From NCBI GenBank assembly GCA_963823845.1, contig CAWGND010000014.1, positions 186,001 to 250,000 of the forward strand: a stretch of 64,000 nt of DNA, written 5' to 3'. The translations under genes were made by a program, and so were the position numbers. Under the pieces are notes generated by a model. The model searched no databases and was not told the origin of the DNA. It saw only the letters and a program-made list of their open reading frames with translations. The stretch is from Alloacidobacterium sp963823845 (lineage in GTDB: Bacteria > Acidobacteriota > Terriglobia > Terriglobales > Acidobacteriaceae). Below, in pieces: positions 1 through 10,282 of this stretch. Each line of letters starts with the position of its first letter. Positions within the stretch are counted from its first letter, which is position 1.

Positions 1-419
1 AGAACCCGTAATAGAGGAACATATCGAGCGCGACGAAGACGCCAAGCATCGCCGTCTGCTGAATCAGGAAAAGGAAATAAAACTCCTTGGTGCGGGTCTC
101 AATCGCCTTCCATGAAGCCAGCATCGCCATTGGCCCGAGAAACCCAACCAGCACCACCAGCCACATCGAGATGCCGTCAATGCCCAGGTGATAGCCGATC
201 TTCGGGCTCGCAATCCACGGATGGTTCTCTTCAAATTGAAAACCCGTCTGCCCATACTGGTAATGCGCCGGCAGATGTAGCGTGAGCGCAAAGGTCGCCA
301 GCGTCACGAGCAGCGTGAACCACTGAATCACCTTGCCCGTGCCGCGGCAGAAGCGCAACCACGATCGCGCCCACCGTTGGCACAAACGTAATGGTCGATA
401 AGATGGAATCGTTCAGCAC
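1..419 (-). CDS. nuoM: NADH-quinone oxidoreductase subunit M, 5' part (frameshifted, cut by window edge)
   Basis: Proton-pumping antiporter-like membrane subunit of complex I. Only the N-terminal ~140 codons lie in the window. The start is a GTG at 419, chosen because AAGGA sits 8 nt upstream; the protein opens MLNDSILSTITFVPTVGAIV, a first membrane helix. After about 25 codons the frame changes near 335-337, where GGG replaces an expected GG; the other frame then continues with LTLHLPAHYQYGQTGFQFEE and GIDGISMWLVVLVGFLGP, typical NuoM, to the edge. It follows nuoL by 37 nt. A one-base insertion explains the break, either a sequencing error or a recent mutation. Confidence 0.85.
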
Positions 420-456
420 GAATACGTTCCTTGCATCAGTCCTTCGTTAAGGCACC

Positions 457-2424
457 CTATCGAAACAAGAGGTGCGTTCCAAACCCAAAATACGTCAGCA
501 ACAGCATCGCCGCCGCGCCAAGCGCCAGCCATCCCGCATACGAACGAATATTGCCCGACTGCACGCGCTGCACCAACGAACCAACCCCCTGCGTCGTATA
601 ACCCAGCGCAAGGCCGCCGCCCGTAATCACGCCAGTATCGAATAGGCCTTTCAGCACGTAGCGCGACAGAAAAAGAATAGGCGTGACGATCACCGCGCCA
701 TATAGCTCGTCCACCCAGTACTTGTTGAGCAGCAACTCATACAGTCCGTGCAGCTTCGCGGCAAGCTGCTTCGGCACCTCGGGCTTCATGAAATACATGA
801 AGTGCGCGAAGAACCAGCCGATCGCCACGAAGGCCACCGAAAGCCCCATGAGCAGCAACTCCATGGAATGAGAGCCCTCTGCTGCTTCACCCGCAGGCTG
901 TGTAGCCGGGGCGAGGAAGTGCGTAATCTCAGCATGACCGCCGAGGGCCTCAGGAACGCCAACCCATCCGCCAATCACTGAGAGAATCGCAAGGATTACC
1001 AGCGGCCCCAGCATGATCCAGGGACTCTCATGTACTCCGTGCGCGTGCCCATGTCCATGATCGTCATGCGCCGCTTCCTGCGCACGGCTCTCGCCAAAGA
1101 AAGTCAGATACCACAACCGGAACATGTAAAAAGCCGTCAATCCGGCTGTGACGAGACCGACGAACCATACAAGTTTGCCGACAGGACTCGGCGAGACAAA
1201 TGCCTGGTAAAGAATCTCGTCCTTACTGAAGAAGCCCGCCAACGGCGGAATTCCGCAGATGGCGAAGACCCCCATCGTCATCGTCCAGAAGGTGACGGGA
1301 ATCTTCTTCCGCAGTCCGCCCATTACGCGCATGTCCTGTTCGCCGCTTAGGCCGTGAATCACGGAGCCTGCCGCAAGAAAGAGCAACGCTTTGAAGAAAG
1401 CATGCGTCAGCAGGTGAAAGATACCCGATGAATAAGCCGCTACGCCGCAAGCCAGGAACATATATCCAAGCTGCGAAACGGTCGAGTAGGCCAGAACACG
1501 CTTGATGTCCGTCTGAACAAGAGCGATCGTCGCAGCAAAGAACGCCGTTGCTGCACCGATGATCGCAACCGTCGTCAGTGCAAACGGCGAGCGGTCAAAG
1601 ATCGCATGCGTGCGCGCCATCATGTAAACGCCAGCCGTGACCATCGTCGCCGCGTGAATCAGAGCGGAGACTGGTGTCGGGCCTTCCATCGCATCGGGCA
1701 GCCAGACATAGAGCGGAATCTGCGCCGACTTACCCGTCGCGCCCAGCACCAGGAACAGCGCAATCGCAGTCAAGAAGCCACCCTGCCACTCCGGATGCTG
1801 CGCGATCTGGCTGAAAACTTCGCTGAAGCTCAGCGTGCCGAAGTGCGCGATCAGCAGAAACATCGCCAGCAGGAATCCAAAGTCGCCGATGCGGTTGACG
1901 ACAAACGCCTTCTTGCCCGCGTTGGCCGCCGAGTCTCTTCGTGAAAGTAGAAGCCGATCAGCAGGTACGATGCGAGGCCGACGCCTTCCCAACCCACAAA
2001 CATCAGCAGGAAGTTCTCCGCCAGCACCAGCGTCAGCATGAAGAACATGAAGAGGTTGAGATACGCAAAGAACCGCCAGTAACCCTCCTCATGCGCCATG
2101 TATCCGGCGGAATAGAGATGAATCAGGAAACCGACGCCCGTCACCACCAGCAGCATGATCAGCGTCAGTTGATCGAACGCGAAAGCAAAGTCCGCATGAA
2201 AGCTCCCCGCCGTGATCCACGTCCCCACGTTTTCCGTGTAGGGAAGCGTCAATGAACCGATAGTGCAGGACAATATTCAGCACATGCAGGAAGGGAATCA
2301 GCGTGGCAACCCAGGCCACAGCCGTCACCAGCGCCTTGGGAAAGCGGCGGCCAAGTAGACCGTTCACCAGAAATCCGGCGAAGGGAACGAGCGGAATCAG
2401 CCAGAGATGGAGGGAACCGGTCAT
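457..2424 (-). CDS. nuoL: NADH-quinone oxidoreductase subunit L (two frameshifts)
   Basis: Largest antiporter-like subunit of complex I. The ATG at 2424 overlaps the nuoK stop (ATGA), so translation is probably coupled. Three frames must be joined: 2424 to about 2250 (MTGSLHLWLIPLVPFAGFL), about 2270 to 1940 (LLMFVGWEGVGLASYLLIGF, the NuoL signature) and about 1940 to 457 (ANAGKKAFVVNRIGDFGFLL onwards, with GPTPVSALIHAATMVTAGVY and the C-terminal lateral helix region). At about 1940 an extra GA dinucleotide (AGAGA where AGA is expected) restores the frame if removed. Residues on both sides are fully conserved-looking, so the damage is recent or artefactual. Joined length is about 655 aa, normal for the family. 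Confidence 0.9.
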
Positions 2425-2723
2425 AGTTTCATCAAATCCACTTGGTCGACGTTCAGAGTACTGCGGGTGCGGAAGAGGGCGATGATGATCGCGAGTCCAA
2501 CGGCAGCTTCAGCCGCCGCCACCACCATGACGAAGAAGACGAAGATCTGCCCGTTCACGCGATGCCACTGGTGAGCGAAAGCAACGAAAGTCAGGTTCAC
2601 CGCGTTCAGCATCAGCTCAATCGACATGAAGATGGTGATAATGTTGCGCTTGATCAGAAATGCGGCCACGCCGATCGAAAACAGTACCGCGCTCAGCACC
2701 AGATAATAGGCAATCGGAACCAT
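2421..2723 (-). CDS. nuoK: NADH-quinone oxidoreductase subunit K
   Basis: Small three-helix membrane subunit of complex I, 100 aa, the usual length. The family core IFMSIELMLNAVNLTFVAF, with the conserved glutamate of the second helix, and the ending AAEAAVGLAIIIALFR are present. It lies 5 nt after nuoJ and its TGA overlaps the nuoL ATG. The gene is intact, unlike nuoL just downstream. Confidence 0.97.
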   Translation of the reverse strand: MVPIAYYLVLSAVLFSIGVAAFLIKRNIITIFMSIELMLNAVNLTFVAFAHQWHRVNGQIFVFFVMVVAAAEAAVGLAIIIALFRTRSTLNVDQVDLMKL

Positions 2724-2728
2724 TCTGC

Positions 2729-3223
2729 TCAGTGCTCCTTTCGCGCCAGTGCAACCGCGCCGAGTATGGCAACCAGGATCAGCACAGACGTCACTTCAAA
2801 CGGCAGCAGCAGATCACGAAAGAGCACGCGGCTCAAGTCATGCGTCGTCACCAGGTAACCGCCAAGCTTCGCCGATCCCAGATGATCGCGCTGCTTGAGA
2901 AAGATGTAGGTCAGAATGCCGAGCAACGCCGCGGCTCCGGGAAATCCGACAATGTACGCGGCTTTGCTGCCATGCGTGCGCTCTTCTTCACCCGCATTCA
3001 ACAGCATGATGACAAAGGTGAAGAGCACCATGATGGCGCCGGAATAAACGATCACCTGTGCCGCCGCCAGAAATTCCGCGCCCAGCAGAAGATACAGCAC
3101 GGCGAGCGAAGTCATCACCACGATCAGCGAAAGCGCGCTGTTGATAGGGTGGCGCTGCAACAGGAGATTCAAGGCTCCCGCAACACATAACCCGCCGAAG
3201 ATGAAAAACAGAACTAGATGCAT
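2729..3223 (-). CDS. nuoJ: NADH-quinone oxidoreductase subunit J
   Basis: Membrane subunit of complex I, 164 aa with five predicted helices. The NuoJ signature AAAQVIVYSGAIMVLFTFVI is at about residues 54-73. The gene is intact and is followed after 5 nt by nuoK. In most bacteria nuoI sits between nuoH and nuoJ; here only 72 nt separate the nuoH stop (3296) from this start and they cannot encode the two-cluster ferredoxin subunit NuoI. Confidence 0.96.
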   Translation of the reverse strand: MHLVLFFIFGGLCVAGALNLLLQRHPINSALSLIVVMTSLAVLYLLLGAEFLAAAQVIVYSGAIMVLFTFVIMLLNAGEEERTHGSKAAYIVGFPGAAALLGILTYIFLKQRDHLGSAKLGGYLVTTHDLSRVLFRDLLLPFEVTSVLILVAILGAVALARKEH

Positions 3224-3295
3224 GCTCTTAAGCGAAAGGAACCGTGAAGAAACAAATTGTAATTCAGCGTTCAGGGCCGAGACGGCTCAGCCACT

Positions 3296-4353
3296 TTACG
3301 CTGCGCGAAAAGCCAGCCACAGGCTCGTCGCAATAATATTTGCAATCGCCACAGGTAACAAAAACTTCCAGCCAAAACCCATCAGTTGGTCATAGCGGAA
3401 ACGCGGCAGCGTGCCGCGCACCCAGACATAAAGACACAGGAAGAAGAAAACCTTAATCACGAACCAGAAGACCGGCAGCAGCGCCTGCACCACAGGTCCT
3501 CCCCACTGCTGGCAGCAGGTTGCCGAAAGGACTCGACCTCCGCCGAAAAAGAGCAGCGTCGCCACGCAGCTCACCGTGATCATGTTGGAGTACTCCGCCA
3601 TAAAAAACATCGCGAACTTCATCGAGCTGTATTCGGTGTGGTATCCGGCGGTCAGTTCGCTCTCCGCCTCAGGCAAATCGAACGGAGCACGATTTGTCTC
3701 AGCATACGCGGCCATCAAGATAGATAAAGAAAGCAACAAACTGCAGTCCGCCGAACACATTCCACGAGAGCATCCCATGCGTCGCCTGCAGGTTCACGAT
3801 GTCCCGCAGCCGCAGCGAGCCGGTGCGCAGCACGACACCCACCAGCGACAGCCCCAGCGCCAGTTCGTAGCTGATCATCTGCGCGCTCGCGCGCAGCGCG
3901 CCTAGAAGCGAATATTTGTTATTGGACGACCATCCAGACAGCGCAATTCCGTAAACGCCAATCCGCCGTAATGCCGAGAATAACCAGCAGTCCGATATTC
4001 ACATCGGAAATCAGAAAAAGATCAACGCCTTTGACATGGAACTCTTTTCCAAAGGGGATGACGGAGATCGAAATCAGCGCGCAGCTCAGCGCAATCAGCG
4101 GCGCCAGGATATAAAGGGGCCGGTAAACACTTGTCGGTAGCAGGTCTTCCTTCAGAAAAAGCTTCAGGCCGTCCACCATCGGCTGCAGCAGGCCAAACGG
4201 CCCCACGCGGCTGGGTCCCCAGCGGTTCTGGATGCGCCCCACGAGCTTGCGCTCCAGCAGCACTGTATAAGCGACCGCCATCAGCAGGAGCACCGTAACC
4301 ACGGCAACCTTCAGCACGCTCAACAGTAAAAAGATCCAGATACTTACTTCCAT
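3296..4353 (-). CDS. nuoH: NADH-quinone oxidoreductase subunit H (two frameshifts)
   Basis: Membrane subunit that anchors the quinone-binding arm of complex I. Frame 1 (4353 to about 3962) carries ERKLVGRIQNRWGPSRVGPF, the NuoH signature. The middle piece (about 3960-3718) reads on in another frame as GVYGIALSGWSSNNKYSLLG and ASAQMISYELALGLSLVGV. The last piece (to 3296) carries AYAETNRAPFDLPEAESELT and GYHTEYSSMKFAMFFMAEY. The second break is one extra T (CTTGATG for CTGATG) near 3718. The joined protein is about 350 aa, as expected. nuoG ends 22 nt upstream. Confidence 0.9.
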
Positions 4354-4375
4354 CGGGCCTTCCAGAAGAAAAGTG

Positions 4376-6726
4376 CTAGTCCGCCGCCGTTTCCGCGGGG
4401 TTAGGTGTTGTGTTCGATTCGACGACAGCCTTCAGCATATCGCTGTAACGGCCAAGCGTTCCCGAAGTAAACAGCGTGTCCTCTGCCGGCAGAACCAGGT
4501 CGCGGCGCGAGCCGCCGGGCTGAATCTGCACCAGATCAAACTTCTCCGGCTGTTCCGTCCCGGTCAGCAACTCCAGACGAGACACGTTATAGCCCGGCAC
4601 CAGCCGCTGAATCTCATCCAGCGTAGCAAACGGGTCAAAAGGACTGAGCTTCGTCTCCAGATGATTCGCCGCAAGCCATACCGCATGACGATCGGCCTCG
4701 CCCGAGTGCGCGCCGCGCGACTGTCCCATGTCGGCGCTCACGCCGCGCCCAAACGGCACCAGCTTCTTCGGATCAGCGCCCATGTGGTCCGCGAGACGCA
4801 CGATCAACTCAAAATCCGTGCGCACGCCAGCCTTGTCCGCAGCCTTCTTGACCAGCTGAATATCACCGTAGGTATTTGTAACCGTGCCTGACTTCTCATA
4901 GAGATTGGCGGCAGGGAAGACAACATCGGCCAGAGCAGCAGTCTCGGTCAGGAACATGTCCTGAACCACAAGAAAGGTGTTCTTGAGCGCTGCTGGATCA
5001 ATTCCATAGCGCGATACCGGATTCGACCCGACGACATATAAAGCGGCCAGATCGCCACGCTGCGCCGCATCGAACATCTGCAGCAAATCGAGCCCGGCAG
5101 CCGGCGGCAGGGCCGCGCCATATTCTTCCGTAAAATGCGCGGCATCGCTGACGGGAACATAGCCCGGCAGCAGATCGGGCAGCAGCCCCATGTCTGCCGC
5201 GCCGCGGGAATTCGCATAGTCGCCAAGCGCGGCAAACTTTGTATTCGGAAGCGAGAGGCCGAAGTCCACCAGCGCCTGAATATCGCGCCCGCGATACTCC
5301 GAACCAAAGACAATCAGCAGCGACTCTTCCTTACGGATCGCATCGCGGAAGGCTGCAGTGTTGTCATTGGCGGCAATCGCGCCATCATTCCCGGCCAGGT
5401 ACTGTACTAGCGATGCATAGCCATCCTGTGGAATCTCAATGAACGCCTTCGCCTGCCGCCGCAGCTTGATTTCCTTATGATTTGCGACGTAGACGCGCGC
5501 GCGATGGAGCCGCACATTCGACCGCAAATTCCACGCCAGTGCCGGGTGCTGCTCCGTCGGATCATTTCCGAGCAGCAAAATCGCCGGAGCCGTCTCCGTG
5601 TCGCGCAGGGAAGCGGTGAGTCCCGCCTTGCCGGCGAGCGCTGCAGCAAATGAAACATAGTCCGCCGTGCGGTGATGGTCAATGTTGTTCGTGCCGAGAA
5701 CCGTCCGCGCAAACTTCTGCAGCAGATACGCTTCTTCATTCGTCGTCCGGTTCGAGCCGATCACGCCAATCGACTGGCCGCCCTTTGCCTCGCGAATCTC
5801 GCGCAGCTTCTTCCCGGCAAAATCAAGCGCACGGTCCCAGCTCACCTCGGCAAACTTGCCATCCGGCTGGCGAACCAGCGGCTTGGTCAGCCGGTCTGTT
5901 CGGTTCGCAAAATCGAATGCGTAACGTCCCTTGTTACATAAGGAAATCGCCGTTGATGCCGCTCTTGTCGCGGTTGTCCCCGCGGATGATTTCCGTGCCA
6001 TCTTTCACGCTGCGCACGCCCAGCGTCGTCTTGCAGCCATCGCCGCAGTGCGTGCAAATGGTGGCGATGTGGTTCATCTCCCAGGGCCGCGTCTTATAAC
6101 GATAGGTGCCGGAAGTCAGCGCGCCGACCGGGCACAGATCGATACACATGCCGCACTCTTCGCAGTTCAGATGGTCCTGGCCATTGGGAGCAATGACCGC
6201 GCCCACGCCGCGATTCTGAATCCCGAGCGCCCAGACATCCATGCCCTCGCCGCAAACGCGCACGCAGCGATAGCACAGGATGCAGCGTGGACGATCAAAA
6301 TAAACAACAGGCGACCACTGCTGCTCTTCACGATGCTGCTTGATCTCGACGTACTTCGATTCAGCCGCGCCGTACTTGAAGGTCATGTCCTGCAACTCGC
6401 ACTCGCCGCCAGCATCGCATACCGGGCAGTCCAGCGGATGGTTCCCGAGCAGCAGCTCAATCGTCGCCTTGCGCGCCTGCTTGATCTCGTCCGTCTCCGT
6501 GGCAACCACCATGCCTTCTGTCACGGGAGTAGTGCACGCCGTCTGCAGTTTCGGCATCTTCTCAATGCGCACCACGCACATGCGGCAGGCCGCCTGCAGT
6601 GAAAGATTCGGATAGTAGCAGAACGCCGGAATCTCGATGCCGGCAGTTCTTGCAGGCATCAATCAGCAGCGTCCCGGCGCGCGCGGTCAGCTTCTTGCCA
6701 TCGACTGTGAACGTTACGTCAGCCAT
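4376..6726 (-). CDS. nuoG: NADH-quinone oxidoreductase subunit G (frameshifted)
   Basis: Iron-sulfur subunit of the peripheral arm of complex I. The ATG at 6726 is chosen for the AGGA upstream (TAGAGGATAGG overlaps the nuoF stop). The N-terminal ferredoxin part has AFCYYPN, ACRMCVVRIE and CPVCDAGGECELQD; next come CILCYRCVRVC, NCEECGMCIDLCPVGAL and CTHCGDGC, then a molybdopterin-oxidoreductase-like domain to residue ~780 (joined). Breaks: near 6645 (one extra base after DACK) and near 5938, where an extra T turns an expected FLCNKGRYAFDF into a stop. Everything around the breaks is conserved. Confidence 0.9.
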
Positions 6727-6740
6727 GAATTTCCTATCCT

Positions 6741-8050
6741 CTAAACCAGCGCCGGTTCTTCGGTGCGCGCGTACGGGCAAGGCTTGCCATTCAAATGATC
6801 TTCAAACTCATGCCGAAACTTCTTGATGAACGCAATGGTCGGCATTGCCGCCGCATCGCCCAGCGGGCAGAACGTTCGCCCCAGCATGTTCTCGGCAAGA
6901 TACGGATATTGTCCAGGTCCTTATCCACGCCACCACCAGCATGTACGCGACGAATCGTCTTATTCAGCCAGTCAGTGCCTTCGCGGCAGGGAATGCACCA
7001 GCCGCAGCTCTCATGCTGATAGAACTGGATCGTGCGCAGCGCAAACTCAACCATACACGTCTGGTCGTCGATCACCACGATACCAGCCGACCCCAGCATC
7101 GCTTCCCGCCTTGCCGAGCTGATCAAAGTCCATACCGACATCGATCTCTTCCGGCAGCATGCACAGGCGTCGAAGACCCACCCGGCACCACAGCCTTCAG
7201 TTTGCGGCCGCCGCGAACGCCACCGCCGACTTCATAGATGGCCTTCTTCAGGTTGTAGCCCATCGGCAACTCATACACGCCGGGATTCACCACATGTCCG
7301 CTAATCCCAAACAGGCGCGTCCCGCCATTGCGTTCCGAGCCAGACCCTGGCGTACGCCTCGCCGCCCATCAGCAGAATATGCGGCACGCTGGCGATCGTC
7401 TCAGCATTGTTGATGACCGTCGGGCCGCCGTACAAACCAACCACGGCCGGGAATGGAGGCTTGATGCGCGGGACGCCGCGCTTGCCTTCAAGCGACTCCA
7501 TCAGCGCCGACTCTTCGCCGACTTCATAAGCACCCGCGCCCGTCTGCGTCACGATGTCGAAGTCGATCCCCGAGCCGAAGATATTCTTACCGAGAAAGCC
7601 TTTCGCGTAAGCATCCGCAACGGCCTTCTCCATGATCTTGAGCAGATAACGATACTCACCACGCAGATAGATAAAGCCAAGCTTCGATCCGATGGCCAGG
7701 CCAGCAATCATCGTTCCTTCAATCACAGCATGCGGATCGTGCAGAAAGATGACGTGGTCTTTGCACGTTGCCGGCTCGCTCTCGTCACCGTTGACCAGAA
7801 CATACTTTGGCCGCTCCGACTGCTTCGGCACAAACGACCACTTCAAGCCAGTGGGGAAGCCTGCGCCGCCGCGCCCGCGCAGGCCAGACGCCTTCATTTC
7901 ATTGATGACCCAGTCAGCACCCTTCGCAATCGCCTTCTGCACAGCCTTGTAGCCGTCCAGTTCGATGTACTTATCGATATCCGTAGCGCCCTGTCCAAAG
8001 CGGCGGGAGATGATTCTGACCTCATCGGGATGGGAGACGAGTCTTGGCAT
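6741..8050 (-). CDS. nuoF: NADH-quinone oxidoreductase subunit F (frameshifted)
   Basis: NADH- and FMN-binding subunit of complex I. The intact first 245 residues contain GRGGAGFPTGLKWSFVPK and VNGDESEPATCKD, the FMN/NADH site. The frame then breaks near 7320 (after GGEAYARVWLG) and again near 7150 and 6895. The third piece keeps ESCGWCIPCREGTDWL, which supplies three cysteines of the N3 [4Fe-4S] cluster; the tail MPTIAFIKKFRHEFEDHL and the TAG at 6741 follow in another frame. It starts 3 nt after the nuoE stop. At least three small indels are needed to restore about 435 aa. Confidence 0.9.
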
Positions 8051-8052
8051 CG

Positions 8053-8562
8053 TTACACGGTCTCCTTTCCACGGCCGGCCTTGTAGTCATCCAGAATCTG
8101 GTCCATCTTCTCCGGCGTCAGCTCATCATAAAAGTCGTAGTTGACCTGAATTGCAGGAGCCCAGCAGCAAGCCCCGATACACTCAACCTCTTCGAGTGAA
8201 AAGAGTCCGTCCGCCGTCACTCCCTTGTGCCCGATGCCGAGCCGCTTCTTGCAGTGTTCCAGAATGCCGTACCCGTCGCGCAGCATGCAGGAAATGTTCG
8301 TGCAAACCTGCACGTTGTACTTGCCCGCGGGCTTCGTCCGCAGCATCGAATAATAGCTGAGCACGCTGCGCACATCGAGTTCCGTGATCCCGATGCGCTG
8401 CGCGATCTCCGCAATCACCGCATCCGAAATGTAGCCAACCTCATCCTGCGCATAAAGCAGCATGGGAACAAGCGCCGAGCGCTTCATCGGATACAGGGTC
8501 ACCAGGCGATCAAAGCGCGCCGCCGTCGCCGGTGAAAAAATCGTAGTTTGAAGTGTGCTCAT
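8053..8562 (-). CDS. nuoE: NADH-quinone oxidoreductase subunit E
   Basis: [2Fe-2S] thioredoxin-fold subunit of the NADH-oxidising module, 169 aa. The four cluster cysteines are in VCTNISCML and ECIGACCWAP. The frame is open upstream to 8634, but those extra 24 residues come from an interspersed repeat, and a GAGGAA lies 9 nt before the ATG at 8562 (MSTLQTTIFSP), so 8562 is taken as the start. Intact, unlike nuoF that follows 3 nt later. Confidence 0.95.
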   Translation of the reverse strand: MSTLQTTIFSPATAARFDRLVTLYPMKRSALVPMLLYAQDEVGYISDAVIAEIAQRIGITELDVRSVLSYYSMLRTKPAGKYNVQVCTNISCMLRDGYGILEHCKKRLGIGHKGVTADGLFSLEEVECIGACCWAPAIQVNYDFYDELTPEKMDQILDDYKAGRGKETV

Positions 8563-8602
8563 TCTAAGAATTCCTCGAATTCGTCGTCCTGGCGCGGCGT
8601 AA

Positions 8603-8677
8603 TCTCCGTGTGCTCCGTGCCCTCTGTGGTGCAAGATGCTTTCCTCAGCGGACCTCTGCGCAAGCTCTGCGGTTAAT
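8603..8677. repeat. Interspersed repeat family D, copy 1
   Basis: The stretch contains TCTCCGTGTGCTCCGTGCC, CTCTGTGGTG and, at the end, CTCTGCGGTTAAT. A second copy with the same order of blocks lies at 11834-11913. It sits between nuoE and the unknown gene upstream in the same operon and is not coding. Confidence 0.6.
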
Positions 8678-9041
8678 CCTCGTCAAAAACCTTGGCGGTA
8701 AAAGCCTCCGCCGCAATCTCCATTTCAACTGCACCCCGCCGATCGCTGAACGTTACCAGGCTGTCCGTCCCGATGCGAAACTCGCCGCCGCCCAGCCGTC
8801 GATCTGGTCCAGGCTCGTCCTCGTATATTGCCCAATCGCCTGTGCCAGTCTGTGCATCAAATTCCACGACCAGGATCTTCTTCTCTTCGCGAACCGTGAG
8901 CCGGCCATCTTCGCCGGCATCGACAAACGCATGGCCTTCCACTCTGCCCAGATCATGCGCCGCTACATACGAGCGCACCAGGGAAGCAAACGATATCCAA
9001 AGCTCAATAAAAACTCGTTCGTCGCCGACAGTCGTGCTCAT
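8673..9041 (-). CDS. Unknown gene inside the nuo operon
   Basis: A 122-residue acidic protein (MSTTVGDERVFIELWISFAS). I do not recognise the family. It is predicted to be soluble, beta-rich and without a signal peptide or cysteine cluster motifs. Its ATG at 9041 overlaps the nuoD TGA by one base, so it is translated with nuoD, and nuoE follows after about 110 nt of repeat. The position suggests an accessory or assembly role for complex I, but that is inference from context only. Confidence 0.75.
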   Translation of the reverse strand: MSTTVGDERVFIELWISFASLVRSYVAAHDLGRVEGHAFVDAGEDGRLTVREEKKILVVEFDAQTGTGDWAIYEDEPGPDRRLGGGEFRIGTDSLVTFSDRRGAVEMEIAAEAFTAKVFDED

Positions 9042-10282
9042 CACCTGTCGATCTCCCCCAGAACAATATCAATCGATCCGATCACCGCGACCACATCCGC
9101 AATCAGCCGCCCTGCGCACATCGTCTGCAGCGCCTGCAGCGTGGCAAACGACGGGTTCCGCATGTGCACGCGATACGGCTTGGCCGTGCCGTCGCTCACG
9201 GCAAAGTAGCCCATCTCGCCGCGTGGCGATTCTACCGCCTGGTACACCTGCCCCGCAGGAACCGTGAAGCCTTCGGTCACAATCTTGAAGTGGTAGATGA
9301 GCGACTCCATCTGGGTCTTCATCTTCTCGCGATCCGGCAGAACCACATGCGGCGCATCCGCCGTGATGCGGCCTTCGGGCATGCCGTCGAGCGCCTGCTC
9401 AACGATCTTCACCGACTCGCGCATCTCCTGAAGGCGGACCACATACCGCGCCCATACATCACAACCGTTCGAAACCGGTACCTGGAACTGGAACTTTTCG
9501 TAGCTCGAATACGGCATGTCGCGCCGCAGATCCCAGTCCACGCCCGAAGCTCGCAGCGGCGGCCCGGTCACACCCAGGGCAATCGCATCTTCCGCGCTCA
9601 GATGCCCCACACCCTTCAGCCGGTTAATGAAGATCGGATTGCCGGTCAGAAGACCTTCGTACTCATCGATCTTCTCTGGCAGCCTCTTGATGAAGACCTT
9701 CACGCGGTCGAAGAAGTCGAGCGGCGGTTCCAGCGCCAATCCGCCTACGCGGAAGTACGAGGTCATCATGCGCTGCCCGGCGACATGCTCAAAGAGCCGC
9801 AGAATGTCTTCGCGCTCGCGGAACGTGTAAAGAAAGACCGTCAGCGCGCCAATATCCATGGCGTGCGTGCCCAGCCAGACAAGGTGCGAGTTCAACCGCG
9901 TCAACTCATTCAGCAGCACGCGAATCCACTGCGCGCGATCCGGGATTTCAAGCTGCAGCAGCTTTTCAATAGCCAGGACATACGCCAGATTGTTCGTCAT
10001 CGGGCACAGGTAGTCGATGCGGTCTGTCATCGGAACCACCTGCTGATAGAACTTCGCCTCGCAGGTCTTCTCAATGCCGGTGTGCAGATACCCGATATCC
10101 GGAACGACCTTCAGTACAGTCTCGCCGTCGATCTCGATCACCAGGCGCAGCACGCCATGCGTCGAGGGATGCTGCGGCCCCATGTTCAGGACCATCGTGC
10201 GATCCTTCGTGCCTTCCTCCGGATGGGGCTTGATCAGCGTCGACGTCTCAACGAATTTCGCCAGCTCAGGGCTTGTAGGCAT
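9041..10282 (-). CDS. nuoD: NADH-quinone oxidoreductase subunit D
   Basis: 49-kDa subunit, hydrogenase-large-subunit fold, part of the quinone site. 413 aa from the ATG at 10282 (MPTSPELAKF), which overlaps the nuoC TGA by one base; the longer frame to 10399 only reads through nuoC. Signatures: VLNMGPQHPSTHGVLRLVIE, DIGYLHTGIEKTCE, SNGCDVWARYVVRL and the end ADVVAVIGSIDIVLGEIDR. Intact. Confidence 0.97.
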   Translation of the reverse strand: MPTSPELAKFVETSTLIKPHPEEGTKDRTMVLNMGPQHPSTHGVLRLVIEIDGETVLKVVPDIGYLHTGIEKTCEAKFYQQVVPMTDRIDYLCPMTNNLAYVLAIEKLLQLEIPDRAQWIRVLLNELTRLNSHLVWLGTHAMDIGALTVFLYTFREREDILRLFEHVAGQRMMTSYFRVGGLALEPPLDFFDRVKVFIKRLPEKIDEYEGLLTGNPIFINRLKGVGHLSAEDAIALGVTGPPLRASGVDWDLRRDMPYSSYEKFQFQVPVSNGCDVWARYVVRLQEMRESVKIVEQALDGMPEGRITADAPHVVLPDREKMKTQMESLIYHFKIVTEGFTVPAGQVYQAVESPRGEMGYFAVSDGTAKPYRVHMRNPSFATLQALQTMCAGRLIADVVAVIGSIDIVLGEIDR

